This document shows positions 6,751 through 11,022 of a stretch of DNA of 11,022 nucleotides, piece by piece. Source of the DNA: Akkermansiaceae bacterium. GTDB taxonomy: Bacteria; Verrucomicrobiota; Verrucomicrobiia; Verrucomicrobiales; Akkermansiaceae. Numbering within the stretch: the first letter of the stretch is position 1; the number at the start of each line of letters is the position of its first letter. The position numbers and the translations under genes are program-made. The notes under the pieces are model-generated. The model was not told the origin of the DNA. It searched no databases and saw nothing but the letters and a program-made list of their open reading frames with translations. The stretch spans positions 1-11,022 of the forward strand of contig JALOTR010000029.1 of NCBI GenBank assembly GCA_025457805.1. Reading direction: 5' to 3'.

Positions 6751-7305
6751 TTAGATCGAACAGGATTTCACATTGCCGCCGGCGCACTGGACTTTGTTCC
6801 ACGGCATTTTGGAAAGCAGGATGGCCAGACCACACCAACCGGTGGAACCCGCCATGGTGAGCCCCGCTCCGAGGAAGGCAGGAAGCAGGGCGAAATTCTT
6901 GTGCACGGTGAGCGCGAGGATGGAACCGGTGAGCGCCAGCAAGCCGATGATGAGCTGCACCTGCCGCATCAAAGGCAGCACCTTGCGCTCGGTGCGCTCA
7001 AGCGGCAGTCCGGCCGCTTCCCACGCCATCACGCCGCCATCCAGAATGACGAGATTCTCACAACCGGCTGCATGCAGTTTCTGGTGGGCCTGCTCCGCGC
7101 GCTTGCCGCTGCGGCAAATCAGCACACAGGCATCGGATCCCGCCGATGCGGAACGGACGGCCTGCGGGTCCAGCTTGTCGAGCGGCATCAGGCGGGCTCC
7201 CGCAATGTGCATTTCCTCATATTCCACGGGGGTCCGCACGTCGATGAGGGCGATGGATTTTCCGGATTGCAGGTCTTTCTGGAGTTGTTGGGATTGTGTT
7301 TTCAT
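6751..7305 (-). CDS. YgaP-like membrane rhodanese (rhodanese + DUF2892)
   Basis: This 184-residue protein carries a single rhodanese domain followed by a membrane hairpin. The rhodanese (about 5-105) has IDVRTPVEYEEMHIAGA and the active-site Cys C64 in ICRSGKRA, which carries the persulfide. The C-terminal part (about 112-172) is the DUF2892/YgaP transmembrane region, with two hydrophobic segments (about 116-133 and 138-165) and the signature STGWCGLAILLSKMPWN. It ends in KVQCAGGNVKSCSI, with two more cysteines (C174, C182). E. coli YgaP has the same layout and is a membrane sulfurtransferase. It is the first gene of the sulfide/persulfide operon, directly behind the promoter and putative ArsR operator, and faces the divergent arsR-type gene. 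No Shine-Dalgarno is visible before the ATG at 7305. Confidence 0.9.
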   Translation of the reverse strand: MKTQSQQLQKDLQSGKSIALIDVRTPVEYEEMHIAGARLMPLDKLDPQAVRSASAGSDACVLICRSGKRAEQAHQKLHAAGCENLVILDGGVMAWEAAGLPLERTERKVLPLMRQVQLIIGLLALTGSILALTVHKNFALLPAFLGAGLTMAGSTGWCGLAILLSKMPWNKVQCAGGNVKSCSI

Positions 7306-7331
7306 GAGCTTTCGTTCGAGTCAGCACAATC

Positions 7332-7360
7332 ACTATATAACCACATGGTTATTCTTGCAA
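7332..7360 (-). promoter_or_regulatory. Promoter of the sulfur-detoxification operon
   Basis: On the minus strand, TTGCAA (7360-7355) serves as a -35 box and TATAGT (7337-7332, five of six matches) as a -10 box, separated by exactly 17 bases. Transcription would begin near 7325, about 20 bases before the YgaP-like start codon. TTGCAA is its own reverse complement, so it could also act as -35 for the divergent gene on the plus strand. The assignment is by eye, but the spacing and match are good. Confidence 0.6.
7337..7352. promoter_or_regulatory. Putative ArsR-family operator (16-bp dyad)
   Basis: ATAACC (7337-7342) and GGTTAT (7347-7352) form a perfect 6-bp inverted repeat around ACAT. Size, A/T-rich arms and position between the repressor gene and the operon it faces are typical for ArsR/SmtB operators. 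It occupies almost the whole spacer between the -35 and -10 boxes of the operon promoter, so a bound dimer would block RNA polymerase. Confidence 0.6.
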
Positions 7361-7389
7361 GTGGAAATTTTTGAGGTATTTTCTCCCCC

Positions 7390-7707
7390 ATGAAACTCGA
7401 TGCCGCGCAGCTTGAACGCGTTGCCAACCAATTCCGCGCTTTCGCGGAAGCCACCCGCCTTGCCATCCTCCAGGAACTCAAGGGCGGAGAACTCAGCGTA
7501 TCGGAAATCGTGGACGCCCTGCCCACCAGCCAGGCGAACGTGTCCAAGCAGCTCAAGATTCTCCACGACGCAGGCATCGTCACCCGCCGCAAGCAGGGCA
7601 CGCAGGTGATCTATCAGATATCCGATCCGATGGTCTTCGAGCTCTGCGGCCTCGTATGCGGCAAGCTGAACCGGGACGCGGTGAAACCGGCGAAGATCCG
7701 CTTCTAA
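7390..7707 (+). CDS. ArsR/SmtB-family repressor with C-x3-C pair
   Basis: This 105-residue winged-helix repressor is transcribed away from the sulfur operon. Helices and wing are recognisable: FRAFAEATRLAILQELKGGE (15-34), the recognition helix SQANVSKQLKILHDAGIV (47-64) and the wing RRKQGTQVIYQISDP (66-80). The dimer helix at the end has FELCGLVCGKL, with C86 and C90. In BigR/SqrR the persulfide sensor uses one Cys near the second helix and one near the end; here the first position is Gln (AILQEL), so sensing would have to use the C86/C90 pair. The classical ArsR metal site ELCVCDL on the recognition helix is absent. The inducer may be persulfide, another thiol oxidant or a metal. Because the ATG lies 10 bp after the last plausible -10-like TATTTT (7377-7382), a nearly leaderless message is possible. 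Confidence 0.88.
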   Translation: MKLDAAQLERVANQFRAFAEATRLAILQELKGGELSVSEIVDALPTSQANVSKQLKILHDAGIVTRRKQGTQVIYQISDPMVFELCGLVCGKLNRDAVKPAKIRF

Positions 7708-7719
7708 ACCGCACGCCCC

Positions 7720-8460
7720 TCAATCGCGGAATACCGGAAATCCCGCTGCGGGAGAAACCTGCTTGGGCGGATCGATGGTGAATGTGATATCGTCCCCGAT
7801 GCGGTAAGGTCCATAAGCAATGGGTATCACGGTGAGGCAAAGCACCTGATCCTCTCCTTCGAGGATTTTCTCCGCATGCACGATGGCGGCGCAATTCGGG
7901 CTTTTTTTCACGCTGAGGATATCACCCGGGCGGAACTCACGCACCGCAGTCTTGTCCGTGGTGGGAAACACATACTCGATCACCACCGGGAAAGCCGCTG
8001 CTTTGGTGAAATCATCCGGTTTGACCAAAGCCCGCGCCCGGATGGCGAATCCCTCTTCGATGAAATCGCCCTTGCCGAGTTCGCGCAAGGCTTCCACCTG
8101 ATAGTCCCCCTCGACATAAGTGAGTGAAAGCGGTCGTTCGAAATTGGTGAGATAATTCCGCATCAACTGCGAGTTGAGCCATTTGAGTTGTTCCGCATTG
8201 AGGGCGAAGAAGCGGCTGTAGAGCCCCTTGGGATCCAGCAGGCTGCCATTCGGGACATCGAGCAAGGTATAGCGTTTCAACTCCGGAAGTCGGCCGATTT
8301 TTCTGAGGATCTCATAATTTCGCGGCACCTCCGGACTGCCAAAAACCGTTAGACAGACGGTCCAACTGATCACCGCGAAACAAAGCGCCAGGGCATTGGC
8401 CAGCAGCCACCAGAAATAGGCGGGACGCCGGGGGGCGGGCTCTTCAACAAGGCGGGGCAC
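7720..8460 (-). CDS. Membrane-anchored protein of unknown function
   Basis: I do not recognise a family. The 246-residue product starts with a short Pro/Arg-rich cytoplasmic piece, then one hydrophobic segment (about 15-40, YFWWLLANALALCFAVISW) and a soluble part presumably outside the membrane. Visible landmarks are VPNGSLLDPKGLYSRFF (69-85), QLMRNYLTNFERPLSLTYVEG (98-118) and a beta-rich C-terminal half with FRPGDILSVKKSPNCAAIVHAEKI (176-199). It has a mixed alpha/beta look without catalytic motifs. The start is GTG at 8460: the frame is closed by the upstream gene's stop 18 bp earlier and offers no ATG near the membrane segment. It follows the IscA-type gene closely on the same strand, so co-transcription is likely. 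It ends 13 bp from the convergent ArsR gene stop. Confidence 0.75.
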   Translation of the reverse strand: MPRLVEEPAPRRPAYFWWLLANALALCFAVISWTVCLTVFGSPEVPRNYEILRKIGRLPELKRYTLLDVPNGSLLDPKGLYSRFFALNAEQLKWLNSQLMRNYLTNFERPLSLTYVEGDYQVEALRELGKGDFIEEGFAIRARALVKPDDFTKAAAFPVVIEYVFPTTDKTAVREFRPGDILSVKKSPNCAAIVHAEKILEGEDQVLCLTVIPIAYGPYRIGDDITFTIDPPKQVSPAAGFPVFRD

Positions 8461-8478
8461 GGGCGGATTGAACAGAAG

Positions 8479-8859
8479 TCAGGGATTTCCACAAGCCTCG
8501 CCATCCGGCACCGCATGCGCACCCGGGGCCTCGTCGGCCGCTTCGAACGAGGTTCCGCAACCGCAGGAGCGCGCCGCGTTCGGGTTGTGCACCTTGAAGC
8601 CGGCATCCGTCAGGTCGTCGGAAAAATCAATCTCGCAACCACGCAGGCGGTCCACACTGTCGCCTGCCACGATGACGCGTGCGCTGCCAGCCTGCACGAT
8701 CTGGTCGCCCGGTTCGGGATCGCCCACTTTCATCTCGTATTGCCAGCCGGCGCAGCCGCCGCGGCGCACGGCGAGGCGGAGTCCGGATTCGCTGGAATTC
8801 GCACGGGTGGCGAGCAATTTGCCGAGTTCTTCGGCGGCTTTGGAGGTGACGGAAATCAT
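8479..8859 (-). CDS. HesB/IscA/ErpA-type iron-sulfur cluster assembly protein
   Basis: This 126-residue cytosolic A-type carrier delivers Fe-S clusters to target enzymes. The three cluster-binding cysteines are in place: C36 in RRGGCAGWQYEM, and C99 and C101 in SCGCGTSF, matching the spacing of E. coli IscA/ErpA. The domain fills residues 1-105. A further 20 residues (EAADEAPGAHAVPDGEACGNP) extend past the usual end and add C123; C75 is another extra Cys. The ATG at 8859 begins MISVTSKAAEEL, the normal start; the frame is open to 8913, but those 18 residues resemble nothing in the family. It is probably the first gene of a pair with the membrane protein 18 bp downstream. No isc/suf partners are in the window, so I cannot say whether it is IscA, ErpA or SufA. 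Confidence 0.9.
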   Translation of the reverse strand: MISVTSKAAEELGKLLATRANSSESGLRLAVRRGGCAGWQYEMKVGDPEPGDQIVQAGSARVIVAGDSVDRLRGCEIDFSDDLTDAGFKVHNPNAARSCGCGTSFEAADEAPGAHAVPDGEACGNP

Positions 8860-9109
8860 GTTGGCGCGGCACGTTAGGCTGGTTTCCTGCGATTTGAAAC
8901 CGGAAATCCACAAAGCTCCCCGGAAGGCCCCGAGGTGGATGCGGGAATCTCGCGATCCAACGGAAAATCAAGCGATTGCGTCAAATTGAAAGAATCAACT
9001 TGACGCGCCATGGCTGCGCATTTTCATTCCGCCCGCCTGCGGTTTTTCCGCTGTGCCCATAGACTGGGCGAGGTGTATCCTGATATTTCGACCAACGCGC
9101 ATTCATTCC
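8860..9109. promoter_or_regulatory. Divergent intergenic region between Fe-S assembly gene and rpoD
   Basis: This 250-bp gap lies between two divergent genes and should contain both promoters. I find no gene in it. Its most striking element is a near-perfect dyad at 8978-9006. On the plus strand TTGACG (9000-9005), the right arm of the dyad, is a good -35 candidate for rpoD, but the hexamer 17 bases on (TTCATT) is a poor -10. TATCCT at 9076-9081 is another weak -10. No Shine-Dalgarno precedes the rpoD ATG. Confidence 0.4.
8978..9006. repeat. Near-perfect 29-bp dyad between Fe-S assembly gene and rpoD
   Basis: GCGTCAA (8978-8984) is mirrored by TTGACGC (9000-9006), and inside them TTGA (8986-8989) is mirrored by TCAA (8995-8998). 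Eleven of twelve base pairs match around a five-base centre AAGAA. No T-run follows on either strand, so it is not a typical terminator. An operator or a stable leader hairpin is more likely, and TTGACG in the right arm overlaps a possible -35 box. Confidence 0.55.
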
Positions 9110-11022
9110 ATGTCTTCTTCCAAACCGTCGCCCAAGAAACCAGCCGCCAAAACCAAGGTCGAGGCCGAGAAAAGCAAGGTGGCCAAGGATGCACCCAAGG
9201 AAAAACCGAAGGCCGCCAAACCTGCCGCCGCCCCCGCAGCCAAAGAAGAAAAGCCTGCCAAAGCTGCCGCCTCCACCCCCAGCAAGAGCGCCCCGGCCAA
9301 GCCCGCCGCTCCCGCCAAGGCACCCGCGCCAGCGAAACCCGCTTCTCCTGCCAAAACCGCTTCTCCTGCGAAAGCCGCCGCTCCAGCCAAAGAGGCCGCC
9401 AAACCTGCTGCCAAATCCGAAGCGAAGTCCCCCGTCAAGGCGGAAACAAAGTCTCCATCGAAGTCTGGCGGAAAGTCGGAATCCAAGCCCGCCGCCGAGC
9501 CGAAGCCTTCCAAGGCCGATGCCAACAAACGCCGCATCGACACCCCGGAGATTCAGGAGAAAATCCGCGAACTCATCAAACTCGCCAAGGAACAGGACTA
9601 CCTGACCTTCGACGACATCAACGACATTCTCCCCAACGACCTCGTCGATCCCGATGACGTCGAGGCCATCATGGAGCGCCTCCGCAACATGGAGTTCGAC
9701 ATCATCGACGCCTCCGAAGTGGACCGCTACAAGGACAAGAAGCGCGATGACGACGGCGGCGATGACGAGGACCTCAAGTCCGATCAGAAGCTCGACATCC
9801 TCGACGACCCGGTCCGGATGTATCTCAAGCAAATGGGCCAGGTCCCGCTGCTCACCCGCGAGCAGGAAGTGGAAATTTCCAAACGGATCGAGGACGCCGA
9901 GATCGAAGTCGCCAAGCACCTTCATCTTTTCGGTTTCGTCACCGATTCCTATCTCGACCTCGCCGACAAGCTCAACAAGGGCAAGGAGCGCTTCGACCGC
10001 GTGATCCTCGACAAGAAGATCGAGTCCCGTGAGCGCTACATGAAGGGCCTGCCCAAGCTTTGCGATCAGCTCAAGCAGCTCCATCAGGAAAATGATGATA
10101 TCTTCCGCCAGCTCTCCGCCAAGAACCCGCGCGGCAAGAAGAAGCTGGAAGAGGATTTCCAAAAGAACATCCAAACGCTCAACCGCGTCTTCACCCGCTT
10201 CTATTTCAAACAGAAAGTCGTCGAGGACTTCTGCGAGCAAGTGGATGACTACATGCAGAAGTTCTGGAAATACGGACGCAAGCTCCAGATCGATCCGGAA
10301 GATAAAGAGTTCGTCACCAAAATGCGCGAGCTCCAACAACGCGCCTGGCACACCCAGGATACTTTCGAGGAGGCCAACAAGAACCTCCGGCACTGGCTCA
10401 AGGAAGCCCTCAAGGCCAAGACCGAGATGGTCGAAGCCAACCTGCGCCTCGTCATTTCCATCGCCAAGAAATACACCAACCGCGGCCTCTCCTTCCTCGA
10501 CCTCATCCAGGAAGGCAACATGGGCCTGATGAAAGCGGTGGAAAAATTCGAATACCGCCGCGGTTATAAGTTTTCCACCTATGCAACTTGGTGGATCCGC
10601 CAGGCCATCACCCGTTCCATCGCCGACCAAGCCCGCACGATCCGCATTCCGGTGCACATGATCGAAACGATCAACAAGCTGATGCGCGTGCAGAAGCAAC
10701 TCGTCCAGGAATACGGTCGCGAACCCTCGCCGGAAGAAATCGCCGAGGAAATTCACCTTCCCGTCGAACGCGTCCGCGCCGTCCTCAAGATGGCCCAGCA
10801 GCCAATCAGCTTGCAGGCACCCGTCGGTGATTCGGACGACACTTCCTTCGGTGACTTCATCGAAGACAAAGCCGCCGACAACCCGATGGAAGAAGCAGGT
10901 TTCTCGATGCTCAAGGACAAGATCAAGGACGTGCTCGACACTCTAACAGAGCGCGAACGCGAAGTCCTCGAACAACGTTTCGGCCTCAAGGACGGCTACA
11001 GCCGCACCCTCGAAGAAGTCGG
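9110..11022 (+). CDS. rpoD: Primary sigma factor RpoD/SigA (partial, cut at right edge)
   Basis: This is the housekeeping sigma-70 factor; 637 codons are visible, ending inside region 4. Residues 1-140 form a Lys/Ala/Pro/Ser-rich tail ([19 protein letters not shown] and similar), absent from E. coli RpoD. Region 1.1 follows (about 143-205, [20 protein letters not shown]), an acidic linker (211-224), then region 1.2 ([21 protein letters not shown], 233-253). A spacer of about 180 residues matches the non-conserved region. Region 2 starts at M440 ([60 protein letters not shown]), then region 3 (about 524-586) and region 4 from M600 ([15 protein letters not shown]). The ATG at 9110 starts [11 protein letters not shown] 591-codon frame on the opposite strand is only the mirror of this gene. 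Confidence 0.95.
   Translation, partial: MSSSKPSPKKPAAKTKVEAEKSKVAKDAPKEKPKAAKPAAAPAAKEEKPAKAAASTPSKSAPAKPAAPAKAPAPAKPASPAKTASPAKAAAPAKEAAKPAAKSEAKSPVKAETKSPSKSGGKSESKPAAEPKPSKADANKRRIDTPEIQEKIRELIKLAKEQDYLTFDDINDILPNDLVDPDDVEAIMERLRNMEFDIIDASEVDRYKDKKRDDDGGDDEDLKSDQKLDILDDPVRMYLKQMGQVPLLTREQEVEISKRIEDAEIEVAKHLHLFGFVTDSYLDLADKLNKGKERFDRVILDKKIESRERYMKGLPKLCDQLKQLHQENDDIFRQLSAKNPRGKKKLEEDFQKNIQTLNRVFTRFYFKQKVVEDFCEQVDDYMQKFWKYGRKLQIDPEDKEFVTKMRELQQRAWHTQDTFEEANKNLRHWLKEALKAKTEMVEANLRLVISIAKKYTNRGLSFLDLIQEGNMGLMKAVEKFEYRRGYKFSTYATWWIRQAITRSIADQARTIRIPVHMIETINKLMRVQKQLVQEYGREPSPEEIAEEIHLPVERVRAVLKMAQQPISLQAPVGDSDDTSFGDFIEDKAADNPMEEAGFSMLKDKIKDVLDTLTEREREVLEQRFGLKDGYSRTLEEV
9336..9371 (+). repeat. 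18-bp tandem repeat within the rpoD Lys/Ala/Pro tail
   Basis: CCGCTTCTCCTGC occurs at 9339-9351 and again at 9357-9369, an 18-bp period that encodes two near-identical six-residue units ([12 protein letters not shown]). The remaining tail repeats the same A-K-P theme with less exact DNA. This suggests the tail grew by slippage. Confidence 0.6.

Noticed and set aside
6517..7374. A 285-codon open frame on the plus strand
   Set aside because: It lies across the well-supported rhodanese and persulfide dioxygenase genes on the other strand, is rich in His/Arg/Gly without motifs, and would also cover the operon promoter.
7741..7753. Small hairpin TCCCG-CTG-CGGGA near the end of the ArsR gene
   Set aside because: It lies inside the coding region of the convergent gene, has only five pairs and no T-run on either side, so it is not called as a terminator.
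8981..10756. A 591-codon open frame on the minus strand
   Set aside because: It is the mirror of the rpoD gene. Its product is a run of Leu/Val/Gly/Phe with no family features, whereas the plus strand gives all sigma-70 regions.
1..11022. Possible tRNA, rRNA, CRISPR, IS element or prophage parts
   Set aside because: No cloverleaf-like or repeat-spacer pattern, no transposase or integrase motif and no terminal repeats were seen. Nearly all of the DNA is accounted for by the listed genes.

Overview
The window (about 60% G+C, no RNA genes, no mobile elements) looks like core chromosome of a Verrucomicrobiota bacterium, probably near Luteolibacter/Verrucomicrobium. Three things point there: a left-edge ECF sigma factor of the Rhodopirellula/Verrucomicrobium type, a housekeeping sigma factor with a long Lys/Ala/Pro-rich N-terminal tail, and an almost complete lack of Shine-Dalgarno sequences. 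The assignment is an inference from protein style; no rRNA is present to confirm it.

Layout. (1) 1-476, minus: N-terminal part of an ECF-type sigma factor that runs off the left edge. (2) 679-2870, plus: an OmpR-type response regulator and its membrane histidine kinase, coupled by an ATGA overlap. (3) 2852-3896, minus: two small exported proteins, a 105-residue Gly-rich protein with three Cys and a DUF2202 ferritin-like protein with a Cys/Gly tail, with a terminator between them. The kinase and the DUF2202 gene overlap tail to tail by 19 bp. (4) 4011-7305, minus: a four-gene operon of YgaP-like rhodanese/DUF2892 membrane protein, persulfide dioxygenase-like metallo-beta-lactamase protein with two rhodanese domains, a c-heme lipoprotein of the DUF3365 type, and a TauE/SafE exporter; the last three are linked by ATGA overlaps. 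(5) 7390-7707, plus: a divergent ArsR-family repressor. (6) 7720-8859, minus: an IscA/ErpA-type Fe-S assembly protein followed by an unrecognised membrane-anchored protein. (7) 9110 to the right edge, plus: the primary sigma factor RpoD, cut in region 4.

How the genes fit together. Region 4-5 reads as a sulfide/persulfide detoxification module of the BigR type. Rhodaneses handle sulfane sulfur, the MBL enzyme oxidises persulfide to sulfite, TauE/SafE exports sulfite, and the ArsR protein senses the stress. A 16-bp dyad lies inside the 17-bp spacer of a good -35/-10 promoter for the operon, which is where a repressor should bind. Two points are unusual. The ArsR protein lacks the first BigR/SqrR cysteine and has a C-x3-C pair instead. 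A lipid-anchored heme c protein is locked into the operon between the oxidising enzyme and the exporter. Region 2-3 may be a separate envelope metal-stress unit, because the kinase sensor domain carries a Gly/His insert resembling the neighbouring exported protein.
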